Assembly: GCF_022749195.1 (NCBI RefSeq)
Contig: NZ_CP094226.1
Coordinates: forward strand, 1,700,001-1,764,000
Length of the DNA stretch: 64,000 nt
Direction: 5' to 3'
Source of the DNA: Streptococcus oralis
GTDB taxonomy: Bacteria; Bacillota; Bacilli; Lactobacillales; Streptococcaceae
In this document: positions 36,411 through 46,537 of the stretch, piece by piece
How the letters are laid out: each line of letters starts with the position of its first letter
How positions within the stretch are numbered: the stretch's first letter is position 1
Notes under the pieces: model-generated
Told to the model about the DNA's origin: nothing
The model's database searches: none
What the model saw: the letters and a program-made list of their open reading frames with translations, nothing else
Translations under genes and position numbers: made by a program

Positions 36411-38081
36411 CTATTCATCCTGGATAATGATATGGTAACGAACACCTTCTTGCTCAGCTGACTCTACACTGATTTGGTAGCGATCCCCAAAGTAGAGAAC
36501 AAAGCGTTCGTGTACATTTACTATTCCAATTGATTGCCGCTCCCCACTATAGCTTGCCTCGTGTTCAAAACTTCTCTGAGTTAATTTTTCTTGCAAGCTA
36601 GCTAGTTTCTCAGCGGACATTCCCCGACCATTGTCTTCCACTAGGATTTCAACGAAGCCTTGGCCCTTCAAGGCTTTAATACTGATGACATTATCCGTTC
36701 TGCGATGGTCCACACCATGGGCAAAGTAGTTTTCTACTAATGGTTGGAGTGTAAATTTTGGAATCCTCATTTCTTCCAATTCTGGTTCAATCTTGAAACC
36801 ATAAGCAATGGATTTAGGATAACGTACCATACAGAGATAGCTATATTTTCGGCAAAATTCCAACTCCTGCTTCAAGGTCGTTTCCCGCTCGTCAGAGATA
36901 TTGTTGCGTAACAAGCTGCTAAATTCATAGATAATATCTGCCAGTTCATCCTGACTTTGCATGACGGCATACATCCGTAAAAACTCTAGAGTATTGTACA
37001 TAAAGTGAGGATTGATTTGAGCTTGCAGGGCTCGCATATTGGCATCTTTTTGACTGAGCTCTAGCTGATAGATATCATGGATATTTTTTTCCAGGCGATC
37101 CAACATATCATTGGTTGTTTCTGCAATGAGAAGCAACTCTTGGTCTTTTTCAGAGGTATCGATTCGAAGGCCTTCTTCCCCTTGAGCAATCACCTCGATC
37201 GAATCTACTAGATCTACGACCTGCTTTTGGTAATTTGAAAAAGTCTGTCTAAGGGTCACGTACAAAATGATGATAAAGAGAATACTTAGCCCAATAATAA
37301 CAGCAGAACTCGTCAAAGTTCCTGTAAGAACAAAATTTTTAGGAACAGCAACTCGAACCTGATAACCGTGAGAGGTGACACCCACAAACCAGTTTTCTCG
37401 CTCGGCTGAGACCTTCTCCCCAATATGGAACATCTCAGTCTCAAAAGGCGAAGTTACTGTTACAGCCATTGGGATATGGCCCCTTGTATTGTCAATAGCT
37501 CCATGTAAAACATCTGGGGATAGGGAGATATAAATCACTCCTAAATCCTTGTCAGACACAGGATCGGAAACAGGAATGGCAAAACTATTAGCTGTCGGCT
37601 TAAAATCCTCCGCAGGAATTTTCTCTCCACTGCGTTTTTCTCTAGTCGAAACATACACTTCCTTGTAGTCCTGAAGAACAATGGCCACTCCAGTCACAAA
37701 ATCATTCCGAACATAGAGGTCATCAATATTTTCATACAGGGAAACCGATATATAAGGTGAAGTTTTACGCTCTAATTGCCAGTAGAAGTAGTCTGGTGTG
37801 CTGAGACTGAAATACTTGTAAATTCCTTCGATGCGGGCCTGATTTTCAACCAAAGACTGAGCAAGTTGAGTTGACTCTCTGTGATAATATTCCACTTCGC
37901 TCACTGTCCGAGTGGTCACACGTTCTGCAACCCGTTGGGCCTCTTTCTCACGCGAGTCCCAGTCAGCATACGATAGCATAATCGCAAAACTGGCAATGAC
38001 CACGATCATAACCAAACTATAAATCCGTAAAAGAGAGTGAAGCCAAAACTGCTTCATTCTATTTTGTCGCCAATTTTTCAT
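36411..38081 (-). CDS. YesM-type sensor histidine kinase
   Basis: A 556-aa membrane kinase. N-terminal membrane helix (about 17-36), extracytoplasmic sensor domain (about 40-255), second helix (about 258-280), HAMP linker (282-335), then His_kinase domain with QINPHFMYNTLEF (phospho-His) and ATPase motif NGRGMS. Start is uncertain among MKNW (38081, chosen, overlapping the YesL-like gene by 23 bases), and MKQF (38057), two bases after the stop of that gene. It co-operates with the YesN-type regulator. Confidence 0.9.
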   Translation of the reverse strand: MKNWRQNRMKQFWLHSLLRIYSLVMIVVIASFAIMLSYADWDSREKEAQRVAERVTTRTVSEVEYYHRESTQLAQSLVENQARIEGIYKYFSLSTPDYFYWQLERKTSPYISVSLYENIDDLYVRNDFVTGVAIVLQDYKEVYVSTREKRSGEKIPAEDFKPTANSFAIPVSDPVSDKDLGVIYISLSPDVLHGAIDNTRGHIPMAVTVTSPFETEMFHIGEKVSAERENWFVGVTSHGYQVRVAVPKNFVLTGTLTSSAVIIGLSILFIIILYVTLRQTFSNYQKQVVDLVDSIEVIAQGEEGLRIDTSEKDQELLLIAETTNDMLDRLEKNIHDIYQLELSQKDANMRALQAQINPHFMYNTLEFLRMYAVMQSQDELADIIYEFSSLLRNNISDERETTLKQELEFCRKYSYLCMVRYPKSIAYGFKIEPELEEMRIPKFTLQPLVENYFAHGVDHRRTDNVISIKALKGQGFVEILVEDNGRGMSAEKLASLQEKLTQRSFEHEASYSGERQSIGIVNVHERFVLYFGDRYQISVESAEQEGVRYHIIIQDE

Positions 38082-38673
38082 GGATACTTTCATAAATAGG
38101 TTCCAACATATCACTGATAAAGAAATGCCACATCCCAATTCCTACAAAAAAGAGCAAGGCAGGCATATAATAACCAACTCCTACAAGGAGAGCGGACCCG
38201 AGTAAAACCTTGGCAATCGCAGGTAAGCTCATAAAAATCCCGATAAGGGACAGTTTTAAGGTGTTTTGGTAGGATAAATCAAAGTACACCTGAAGTTTCA
38301 AGGACACAGTATAGGCTAGAAAGACAAGAGCAACTACAAGGACGTTGAGAAAGGTCGCCAAGAGGTGGAAAATCGTCTGGTGGGGCAATTGAACTAGAAG
38401 ATACAAACCATAAACTAGGACAAGATCCACAAACACAAAACTATAGAAAGCCAGATTGCTCTTGACAAAATTGCTCTTATACAATTCCCAAGCTTCCTTC
38501 AAATGGTAGGCTCGATAGGTATAACCATGCTCCCCATACAAACTCATAAGAGTTGCACTAGCTGGTGCCAAACCAAATACCACTCCTCCTGCTAGTGTTA
38601 ATAGCCAGAAATAAGCCGTCGCAATCATTCCCAAAAAGATACGATTAAAGACGAATTCTAGAAATTTTCCCAT
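38059..38673 (-). CDS. YesL/DUF624 family membrane protein
   Basis: A 204-aa protein with about five membrane segments. It matches DUF624 (YesL), whose genes lie next to YesM/YesN systems in many Firmicutes; the GxxFGLAPASAT stretch (near 27-40) is typical. It is the first gene of the YesL-YesM-YesN operon and overlaps the kinase gene. Function is unknown; it may help the kinase sense a substrate. SD AAGGAGAG. Confidence 0.88.
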   Translation of the reverse strand: MGKFLEFVFNRIFLGMIATAYFWLLTLAGGVVFGLAPASATLMSLYGEHGYTYRAYHLKEAWELYKSNFVKSNLAFYSFVFVDLVLVYGLYLLVQLPHQTIFHLLATFLNVLVVALVFLAYTVSLKLQVYFDLSYQNTLKLSLIGIFMSLPAIAKVLLGSALLVGVGYYMPALLFFVGIGMWHFFISDMLEPIYESIHEKLATK

Positions 38674-38806
38674 GCTACTCTCCTTAAACTAACGATGTAA
38701 CTATTATATCATATTTCAAACGTTTTCAAAAATATAGAACTCCCATTTACAATCCTCAAAAAGCGTGATACAATTGGTTTTGTTAATTCGCATCAAGGAG
38801 ATTCTC

Positions 38807-39376
38807 ATGAAGAAAAATATCTTAACCGCCCTCTTGGCCGCCGTCCTCTACTTTCTCTGTGTAGGGATTGGAGTCTTCCTAGGACACCTGGTCGATCAAA
38901 CAGGCAATATGTTCTACGCGCCGGCCTTTTCTGCCCTTGTCGGTGGCAGTGTCTACATGCTTCTTTTGACGAAGGTCCCTCGTTTTGGCGCTATCACCAG
39001 TCTAGGACTTTTTATGGCAATTTTCTTCCTAGCCAGCAAGCATGGCGCTGGTGCCTTTCTCCCAGGACTCGCCTGTGGTCTTGTAGCAGATGCCATCGCT
39101 CGTCTCGGAAACTACAGAGATCGAATCAAAAACACCCTCTCCTTCCTCGTCTTTGCTTTTAGCACAAGTGGCCCTATCTTCCTCATGTGGATCCGTCCCA
39201 AAACTTACGTGGCCACCTTACTTGCGCGTGGGAAATCCCAAGAATACATTGACCGTATCATGGTCGCTCCAGAGTTGGACAAAATCCTTCTCTTTGTTTC
39301 AAGCATCCTCCTAGGTGCCTTGATGGGGGCTGTGGTTGGGCAAGCCATTAGTAAAAAGCTTACACACAAGATCTAA
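38807..39376 (+). CDS. MptD family putative ECF transporter S component
   Basis: A 189-aa protein with about six membrane segments. It matches the MptD family annotated as substrate-binding (S) component of energy-coupling-factor transporters; the substrate is unknown. Start chosen at MKKNILTALLAAV (38807) with SD AAGGAG; the frame upstream is without an SD. ATPase and T components are not in the window, as expected for a group II ECF S component using a shared module. A bidirectional terminator follows. Confidence 0.75.
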   Translation: MKKNILTALLAAVLYFLCVGIGVFLGHLVDQTGNMFYAPAFSALVGGSVYMLLLTKVPRFGAITSLGLFMAIFFLASKHGAGAFLPGLACGLVADAIARLGNYRDRIKNTLSFLVFAFSTSGPIFLMWIRPKTYVATLLARGKSQEYIDRIMVAPELDKILLFVSSILLGALMGAVVGQAISKKLTHKI

Positions 39377-39379
39377 TCA

Positions 39380-39408
39380 CTAAAAAAGAGCCCTTCGGCT
39401 CTTTTTAT
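39380..39408. terminator. Bidirectional terminator between MptD gene and metP
   Basis: AAAAAGAGCC and GGCTCTTTTT form a perfect stem with a CTTC loop; A residues left and T residues right serve both convergent transcripts. Confidence 0.88.
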
Positions 39409-40097
39409 TTATGACTTAGTTTCTTGGTCAAGAAATCTCCCAAGAACTGGATTGTAAAGATAATCAAGATGATAATGATGGTTGCCAAGATGGTCACATC
39501 GTGATTGTAACGGTTAAATCCATAAGCGATAGCTACGTTACCGATACCACCAGCACCAACTGCTCCTGCCATAGCTGTTTCCCCAACAAGGGAAATCAAG
39601 GTCACAGTCGTCACACGAATCAAATCTGGAAGACCTTCTGATAGGTAAACACCCACGATGTCCCAGAAGGTCGCTCCGCTCGCTTGAGCCGCCTCAATGA
39701 CACCACCATCTAGTTCAGCCAAGACCACCTGCACCTGACGGGCAAAGAAGGCAAAAACCGCAAAAGAAAGTGGCACAAGAGCTGCATTTGGCCCGATGCT
39801 CGTCTTGACGATCAAGTGAGAGAGTGGCGACATGATTGCCAAGAGGATGATGAAAGGAACCGCACGGAAAATAGAGGTAATCTTGTCCAAAATCCAGAAG
39901 ATAACCTTATTTTCCAAGACACCACCTGGCGCTGTCAAGACGAGGAAAAGACCTGCCACCAGCCCCAAGAACCCTCCGATGATGAAGGAAAGAACTGTCA
40001 TATAAAGAGTTAGGTAGATGGCTGTTCCCCAGCCTGCCTGACCAGCCCAGCCCATTTTATAGACATTTGGTAAATAGGTTTGAATCAATGATTCCAT
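39405..40097 (-). CDS. metP: Methionine ABC transporter permease
   Basis: A 230-aa permease with five to six membrane helices and the ABC permease EAA motif (ELDGGVIEAAQASGATFWDI). It matches MetI/MetP of methionine importers. It begins one base after metN, with its SD (GGGAGG) inside the metN end. Partners are MetN and the lipoprotein MetQ upstream. Confidence 0.93.
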   Translation of the reverse strand: MESLIQTYLPNVYKMGWAGQAGWGTAIYLTLYMTVLSFIIGGFLGLVAGLFLVLTAPGGVLENKVIFWILDKITSIFRAVPFIILLAIMSPLSHLIVKTSIGPNAALVPLSFAVFAFFARQVQVVLAELDGGVIEAAQASGATFWDIVGVYLSEGLPDLIRVTTVTLISLVGETAMAGAVGAGGIGNVAIAYGFNRYNHDVTILATIIIILIIFTIQFLGDFLTKKLSHK

Positions 40098-40098
40098 C

Positions 40099-41160
40099 TT
40101 ACTGTCCTCCCTTCAATACTTTTAACTGCACACCAGCCTGACGGATGGCTTCTTGAGCACCTACTAGCGCTGCTTTTTCACCTGACAAGACCACAACCAA
40201 TTCTCCGACTGGAGTGCCATCGAGGATTTCAATATTCCCATAGAGGATATTGGCCGTTACTTGGTAACGCTTGTACAATTCATTCAAAAGTGGCTCGTCT
40301 GTCGAAGCCCCTGCATACTTGAGCTGCACTAAGATACTGTTCTCAGACAAGTGTTCTACGATTTCTTGCTTCTCAATCTTGACCATCGCTTCATCAATAC
40401 CTGTAGCTGTTGAGATAAAGTCCTGGGTCAAAGGTTGTTTAGGATCTGAGAAGATTTCAAGAACACTACCCTCTTCAATCAAATGCCCATCCTGCATAAC
40501 TGCCACACGGTTGGCAATATCTTTGACAATCTGCATTTCATGCGTAATCAAGACAACGGTCAATCCTAATTTTTGGTTCAAATCTTGCAACAAGGCCAAA
40601 ATCTGCTTAGTTGTCTTAGGGTCGAGGGCAGACGTTGACTCGTCTGAAATCAAAATTTTTGGATCATTTGCCAAGGCACGCGCAATGGCCACACGCTGTT
40701 TTTGCCCTCCTGATAGTTGTGAAGGGTAGTTTTCAGCACGATCCGCCAAGCCAACCAAGTCTAACAACTTGGCTACTTTAGCTTTCTTTTCTTCCTTGCT
40801 GAGTCCAGAATGTTTAAGGGCAAAGGCCACATTCTCCTCGGCCGTTTTCTGGCTCATAAGATTAAAGTGTTGGAAAATCATCCCGATATCTTGACGTTTC
40901 CGACGTAACTGTTCCGCCGTCAAAGTGACCTTACCATCAAAAATCACATCGTCATCAATGGTAATTTTCCCTGCAGATGGTTTTTGCAAGAGGTTAATCA
41001 CCCGTACAAGGGTTGATTTCCCTGCTCCAGAATATCCAACGATTCCGTAGATATCCCCTTCTTGGATGTGAATGGTCACATCCTTGACCGCTGTGATGGT
41101 TCTCTTCTTTTGGTGAAAAGTCACATCAATCTGATCTAACTTGATAATATCTCTACTCAT
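40099..41160 (-). CDS. metN: Methionine ABC transporter ATP-binding protein
   Basis: A 353-aa ATPase. Walker [10 protein letters not shown] (about 43-51), signature [15 protein letters not shown] and Walker [13 protein letters not shown]; a C-terminal NIL/ACT-like domain (about 270-350) known to bind methionine and inhibit transport in E. coli MetN. Its start overlaps the M20 peptidase stop by 8 bases, so the two are coupled. Confidence 0.94.
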   Translation of the reverse strand: MSRDIIKLDQIDVTFHQKKRTITAVKDVTIHIQEGDIYGIVGYSGAGKSTLVRVINLLQKPSAGKITIDDDVIFDGKVTLTAEQLRRKRQDIGMIFQHFNLMSQKTAEENVAFALKHSGLSKEEKKAKVAKLLDLVGLADRAENYPSQLSGGQKQRVAIARALANDPKILISDESTSALDPKTTKQILALLQDLNQKLGLTVVLITHEMQIVKDIANRVAVMQDGHLIEEGSVLEIFSDPKQPLTQDFISTATGIDEAMVKIEKQEIVEHLSENSILVQLKYAGASTDEPLLNELYKRYQVTANILYGNIEILDGTPVGELVVVLSGEKAALVGAQEAIRQAGVQLKVLKGGQ

Positions 41161-42526
41161 AGCTTCTAATCAGCTCCTCTACTAATTCAATATGGGTGTA
41201 GTAATCGGCGATTCGCACATTTTCATCTCCACCATGGTCTCGGCTATTGGCATTTCCTAGACCGAAGGCCACCATTGGTACCTCTAGGGCATCAAAGACC
41301 GTATGCATAGGTCCTGTCCCCGCTGTTGTCGGCAAGACTGAAACGCCCTGTGGATAGAATTTCTTGGCCAACTCGATTACGTTGAGAATGGCTGGTGCGC
41401 TCATATCGCTTCGATAGCTCATCTCTCCCAAGGTATAGTATAATTCTACCTTATCAAAGCCATTTTTGTCTAGCTGTTTCCGAATTTTTTCCAGAACATC
41501 ATGCGGTTCTAGGCCAGGAACCAAACGAACCTCTAGCTTAGCACTGGCTTCTGCTGGCAAAATCGTTTTAACCCCTTGCCCTTGATAACCTGACTGAATC
41601 CCTTCGATATTAAGGGCTGGCTCGAAAAAGAAACGTTTTAGAAAGGCTGCACGATCCTCTTGTAAGAGAGGCAATTCCAAGCCATAAATGCGACTGATTT
41701 CCTCAGGATTGCGTTGGGCATAGGTATCTACCAAGGCTAGTTCTCGTTCATTTGGCTCTTGAACATTCTCGTACAAGCCTTCTACCAAGATACGTCCATC
41801 AGCAGCTCGCAGACTACTTAAGGCCTGGATAAGATACCACGGCGCTGACTCCACGACACCACCATAACTCGAGTGAATATCCACATCCGCACTTTTTACC
41901 TTAGCATCAAAGGTTACAATTCCCTTGTTTCCGCCAGAGATTTCCAGCTGTTCCAAGGCGTTCTTGGTCCCTTGCTCCCAGACTAGCAAGTCCGCCCCAC
42001 GAAGTTTGTCTGCGTGTTTCTCTAAATACTTATCTAGATCCATAGAAGCAGATTCCTCTGCCCCTTCCATGATAAAGCTGATATTGACAGGCAGGTCATC
42101 ATGGTGCTGCATATACTTTCTCAGAGCACTCAAACGAGCCGTGATGTGGCCCTTGTCATCGTCAACCCCACGCCCATACATAAAGCCATTTCGCACAGAA
42201 AGGGTAAAAGGATTCTCTGTCCACACCTGGTCGCCATCTGCTGGCACGGTGTCATAGTGATTATAGAAAATCAAGGTCTTGGCATCCGGACGCGAACTCT
42301 TGAAATGCGCCATGACAAAAGGGGCCGTATAAGTCTCATCAATCTCTACTTCAGCCCCTACACGCTTGAAAATCTCACCCAGATAGTTTGCGACTTCCTT
42401 TAGTCCAACCTGCTGGGCAAAGACTGATTTCTTGGAAATTAAGGTGCGCAAGACTTCAAAATAATGTTGGGCCACATGATCCTTCTCAAATTTTTCAATC
42501 TGCTCTTGTTCGCTAGGAAAAACCAT
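41153..42526 (-). CDS. M20 family metallopeptidase in the methionine-uptake operon
   Basis: A 457-aa zinc dipeptidase/deacylase-like enzyme. Metal-binding motifs: [31 protein letters not shown] and the C-terminal HGGDEN region. It is most like dipeptidases or acyl-amino-acid hydrolases of the M20 family. Lying between metQ and metN, it may release methionine from peptides or derivatives taken up by this transporter; that is inference from context. Start at MVFPSEQEQ (42526); the frame opens 15 codons upstream without good SD. Confidence 0.88.
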   Translation of the reverse strand: MVFPSEQEQIEKFEKDHVAQHYFEVLRTLISKKSVFAQQVGLKEVANYLGEIFKRVGAEVEIDETYTAPFVMAHFKSSRPDAKTLIFYNHYDTVPADGDQVWTENPFTLSVRNGFMYGRGVDDDKGHITARLSALRKYMQHHDDLPVNISFIMEGAEESASMDLDKYLEKHADKLRGADLLVWEQGTKNALEQLEISGGNKGIVTFDAKVKSADVDIHSSYGGVVESAPWYLIQALSSLRAADGRILVEGLYENVQEPNERELALVDTYAQRNPEEISRIYGLELPLLQEDRAAFLKRFFFEPALNIEGIQSGYQGQGVKTILPAEASAKLEVRLVPGLEPHDVLEKIRKQLDKNGFDKVELYYTLGEMSYRSDMSAPAILNVIELAKKFYPQGVSVLPTTAGTGPMHTVFDALEVPMVAFGLGNANSRDHGGDENVRIADYYTHIELVEELIRSYE

Positions 42527-42598
42527 TTTCTCTCTCTTTCTACTACGTACTTGCGTCCTCAAAACGACCACAAGTGCCTCTTTAAAATCAACTCTATA

Positions 42599-42633
42599 TA
42601 AAAAGCAAGAGGTGGAAACTCTCTCCCACCTCC
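42599..42633 (-). terminator. Hairpin between metQ and the M20 peptidase gene
   Basis: On the minus strand GAGGTGG and CCACCTC pair around a 10-base loop, followed by TTGCTTTTT. It likely lowers downstream expression relative to the binding protein metQ. Confidence 0.7.
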
Positions 42634-42643
42634 CTGTGTCTTA

Positions 42644-43498
42644 TTACCAAACTGGTTGGTCCAAACCGTCTGATGTTTCTTCGATAACTTTTTTCACTTC
42701 ATCAGTGTGGTAAGCTGCGATAATTTTCTTGATGGCATCAGCCTTAGGTGATGATTCCCAATCTTTTTTCGCAACAATGATGTTGTACCATTGTTTTGAG
42801 TTTTCATCAGCTTGTTCTTTGAAGAGTGCTTTCTTGTAGTCCAATTTTGCTTCTGTAACGAAGGTATTGTTTACAACGGCAGCATCAACTGATGACAATG
42901 AACGAGCTGTTTGGCTAGCGTCTAATTCAGTAATCTTCAAGTTCTTTGGATTTTCTGTGATGTTAGCAACTGTTGCAAGGGCAGTTCCAGAAACATCCAA
43001 TTTGATCAAACCAGCTGATTGAAGCAAGTAAAGTGCACGGCTTTCGTTTGTTGCATCGTTTGGTACGGCGATTTCACCGTTATCTGGGATTTCTTCCACT
43101 TTGGTGTACTTGTTTTCTTCCCCATTTTTACCTGAGTAAAGACGGATTGGTGAGATGTAGGTATCTGCAATCGCTACAAGGTCTTTCCCGTTTTCTTTGT
43201 TCCAGTTGTTCAAGAAGTTGTAGTGTTGGAAAGCATTCAAGTCTACTTCGCCATCAGCAGTTGCCTTGTTTGGTTGTGAATAGTCTGTGAACTCTGTGAA
43301 TTCCAATTTAATACCATCTTTTTCAACCAATTCTTGGATTTTATCCCAACGTGCTTCTTCAGAACCGCTACGGTTAACTGTTGCAATTTTGACAACTGTT
43401 TCGTTGTCTGCTTTCTTTTCTGAATTTCCGCAAGCTGCAAGAGTCAAACCTGCGACTGTAGCAAGAGCTGCTACACCGAGCCATTTTTTAATTTTCAT
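42644..43498 (-). CDS. metQ: Methionine-binding lipoprotein
   Basis: A 284-aa lipoprotein of the NlpA family (lipobox LAAC, Cys23) that captures methionine outside the cell. Core motifs EFTDYSQPNKA, DLNAFQHYNFL and AVPNDATNESRAL are typical of MetQ. Start at MKIKKWLGV (43498) with SD AAAGGAG. A promoter (TTGCTA - 17 - GATACT) and an upstream MET-box fit activation by the LysR-type regulator MtaR. It heads the operon metQ-M20-metN-metP. Confidence 0.94.
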   Translation of the reverse strand: MKIKKWLGVAALATVAGLTLAACGNSEKKADNETVVKIATVNRSGSEEARWDKIQELVEKDGIKLEFTEFTDYSQPNKATADGEVDLNAFQHYNFLNNWNKENGKDLVAIADTYISPIRLYSGKNGEENKYTKVEEIPDNGEIAVPNDATNESRALYLLQSAGLIKLDVSGTALATVANITENPKNLKITELDASQTARSLSSVDAAVVNNTFVTEAKLDYKKALFKEQADENSKQWYNIIVAKKDWESSPKADAIKKIIAAYHTDEVKKVIEETSDGLDQPVW

Positions 43499-43581
43499 GA
43501 TTCTATCTCCTTTAAAAATAATACCGTAATAGTATCTCATACTTTATTTGATTTAGCAAATTGTTATTAGATAGGCAGACG

Positions 43582-43598
43582 TATAGTTTGAAACTATA
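43582..43598 (-). promoter_or_regulatory. MET-box for MtaR upstream of metQ
   Basis: The 17-bp palindrome TATAGTTTGAAACTATA matches the published streptococcal MET-box consensus TATAGTTTnAAACTATA exactly. It lies about 30 bases upstream of the metQ -35, a place fitting an activator. Confidence 0.85.
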
Positions 43599-43611
43599 TG
43601 CCTAAAAATTG

Positions 43612-43650
43612 AGAAATCATCCGCCTTTCTCAGACTGGATGATTTCATAC
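43612..43650 (-). terminator. Terminator of the amino-acid binding lipoprotein gene
   Basis: On the minus strand AAATCATCC and GGATGATTT form the stem, followed by a T-rich stretch, just behind the 43653-44495 gene. Confidence 0.75.
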
Positions 43651-43652
43651 GA

Positions 43653-44528
<876 letters not shown>

Positions 44529-44597
44529 TTAACAGAAAATATTTTTTTTCGCCATTATATGATATCTATCTCGGTGATAGGTTTTTTTTATGGCTGA

Positions 44598-44921
44598 CTA
44601 AAAGACCAGACGCAAGACTGCAATCAAGACCACTCCAAAGAGAACTGTAGCAACTAGATTGCGGTAGCGAAAGGCTACCCAAGCCGTTGGAAAGACTGCT
44701 AAAAAGTCCAGCCATTTGATCTGAGGAAGGCTGCCAACCTTGCCAGTCACTACGCTTGAAAGGATCAAGGCAAAGATAATGGAAACAGGCAAGAACTTCA
44801 AAAATCGCTCAACGATAGCTGGCAACCCCTTGTACTTAACCAAGATGAAGGGAATCATACGGGGAATCCAAGTCACTAGGCCTGAAAAGATAACGGCTAA
44901 CAAAAGATATTTACTGACCAT
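44598..44921 (-). CDS. azlD: AzlD family branched-chain amino acid export subunit
   Basis: A 107-aa protein with three to four membrane helices matching AzlD (LVTWIPRMIPFILVKYKG). With AzlC it forms an exporter of branched-chain amino acids (or analogues such as 4-azaleucine). Overlaps the azlC stop by 11 bases. Confidence 0.88.
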   Translation of the reverse strand: MVSKYLLLAVIFSGLVTWIPRMIPFILVKYKGLPAIVERFLKFLPVSIIFALILSSVVTGKVGSLPQIKWLDFLAVFPTAWVAFRYRNLVATVLFGVVLIAVLRLVF

Positions 44922-45606
44922 CTAAGACCACCCCCATGGTACAACCTAGCAAGGTCGCAAACAGAACAGCTAGCGACTGAGACACCACTGTCAAGAGCAA
45001 AAAGAAGGACACCGCAACAACGGCTAGGATCCGCAGCAGATTCCGTACAGGAACCCGTCTTTGCATAATCTGAAATTGCGAAGTAAAAATCCCGATAAAC
45101 ATTCCGACAAGGGCAAAGTCTAAGCCAAAGACCTCAGGATTTGGAAGAAGCCCACCTAAAGCCGTCCCCGCCACTGTCCCAATAAACCAGGCTACATAAC
45201 TGTTGAGATTGTTCCCATGCATCCACATAGGATTGACCTTGTCTGTATGGGCTAATTCTCCCATCAAAACCCCGTAAGTCTCATCTGTCAAAAGGCTAGA
45301 CATACCGATATTTTGCCAGAGACTAGTATGACGGAAATAAGTCGACGCATGCAAACTCAGCAAAAAGAGACGCAAGTTGATCAAAAAGACCGTCATAGCA
45401 ATAGCTGCGACAGGTGCTTGTACCGCAATCAATGCCAACATGGCAAACTGGGCACTCCCAGCATAAACAAAGAGGCTCATCAAACCCATCTCAACAGGTG
45501 TCACATAGGGAGCGCCGATAATCCCACAAGCTAGACCGATACTAACATAGCCGAGGGCAGTCGGCATAGCTGCCTGAACACCTTCCCAAAATCCTTTTTC
45601 TTTCAT
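44911..45606 (-). CDS. azlC: AzlC family branched-chain amino acid permease
   Basis: A 231-aa protein with about five to six membrane helices (AMPTALGYVSIGLACGII, MSLFVYAGSAQFAML are AzlC signatures). Start at MKEKGFWEG (45606): SD GAGGAGAAGG precedes it, while the ATG at 45618 overlaps that SD. A TATAAT-containing promoter lies about 60 bases upstream and the leader can fold GGCTGT/ACAGCC. Partner of AzlD. Confidence 0.9.
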   Translation of the reverse strand: MKEKGFWEGVQAAMPTALGYVSIGLACGIIGAPYVTPVEMGLMSLFVYAGSAQFAMLALIAVQAPVAAIAMTVFLINLRLFLLSLHASTYFRHTSLWQNIGMSSLLTDETYGVLMGELAHTDKVNPMWMHGNNLNSYVAWFIGTVAGTALGGLLPNPEVFGLDFALVGMFIGIFTSQFQIMQRRVPVRNLLRILAVVAVSFFLLLTVVSQSLAVLFATLLGCTMGVVLDGQ

Positions 45607-45746
45607 CCTTCTCCTCATATTCTCTCCAATTGCGGCTGTTCGTCATCACAGCCACAGCACGGACTATTATAACACATTCATAAAAGAGAAAAAAGTTTAG
45701 AGTTTGAAACTTGGAGCTAGTAAACATTGTAAAAAATGTTACCTGT

Positions 45747-46355
45747 TTATGGATACATGAGAAATTGATCCACTCGGATAGTATACTTATCGGTTTCTGT
45801 GTCTGTAGCATATTTATTTTCTGTTGGATAGACATCAACCCAGAGTTCCCACTGTTGTCCTTTTAACTTGACCTTGTAGCGATAACCGTCATCATAGATG
45901 CCTACTGTCTCAGTTGTCATGGACTGGTAATCTGGGAGTTCTTCAAGCTCTTTTTTTACAGTCTGGGATAAGTTATCGAGGAATGCTTGCTGCTCAGCTT
46001 TTGAGGTAACGGGAAAATAAGCCGCTACTGTTTCCAAACGATGCGATTTTGAAAATGTAAAAGTCGCTCGGCCTGGATAGCCTTTCAAAGTAATCTGCTC
46101 ATAGTGATAGAAAAGGCGACCTGTTTTATAGAAATACGGGTCTTCTGCACGCCAGGTATCGCGATAGGCCGTTTCCTTTTCTTCCTCCACCTCGCTTGCC
46201 TTTCCAAATCTTTCTTCAACAGATTTAGGAGACATACCGAACGAAAGGGATTCAAACAAGACCAGTTGTGTTTTTTTGATATTCTGGCAAGCTGATAAAA
46301 GCATGAGTAAAGCTCCAATAGCAAGCAAACTACTGATTATTTTTGTATTTTTCAT
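45747..46355 (-). CDS. Lipoprotein, probably from a leaderless mRNA
   Basis: A 202-aa protein with a lipoprotein signal (lipobox LLSAC, Cys23). The mature part begins near LVLFESLSFGMSPKSVEERFG, resembling SmpA/OmlA-like or BLIP-like small domains (a guess), followed by a beta-rich region with many aromatic residues. The start at MKNTKIISSLL is required for the signal peptide. A good promoter (TTGTCA - 17 - TATAGT, 46362-46390) ends only 6 bases before the ATG, leaving no room for an SD. The ATG at 46370 lies upstream of the -10. Function unknown. Confidence 0.75.
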   Translation of the reverse strand: MKNTKIISSLLAIGALLMLLSACQNIKKTQLVLFESLSFGMSPKSVEERFGKASEVEEEKETAYRDTWRAEDPYFYKTGRLFYHYEQITLKGYPGRATFTFSKSHRLETVAAYFPVTSKAEQQAFLDNLSQTVKKELEELPDYQSMTTETVGIYDDGYRYKVKLKGQQWELWVDVYPTENKYATDTETDKYTIRVDQFLMYP

Positions 46356-46361
46356 ATATCT

Positions 46362-46390
46362 ACTATACAAAAAAACTCTATGATTGACAA
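46362..46390 (-). promoter_or_regulatory. Promoter abutting the lipoprotein start codon
   Basis: On the minus strand TTGTCA (46385-46390), 17 bases, TATAGT (46362-46367). Transcription would start at or within one or two bases of the ATG at 46355, so the mRNA would be leaderless. Confidence 0.6.
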
Positions 46391-46489
46391 ACTTTGATAG
46401 AGTCGGATTCCGTGGTTGATTTTAAAATTACTTTTTCATTTAAGGTAACAAGGAATTGAGCAAGGACTATTATTAGATATTGGAGATAA

Positions 46490-46516
46490 AAGAAGACTGG
46501 GAAGCCAGCCTTATCG
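46490..46516 (-). terminator. Terminator of the MFS gene
   Basis: On the minus strand AAGGCTGG and CCAGTCTT form an 8-bp stem (one G-U), followed by a T-rich tract, about 20 bases after the MFS stop. Confidence 0.6.
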
Positions 46517-46537
46517 AAATTAAATCAAAGTTCCCTA

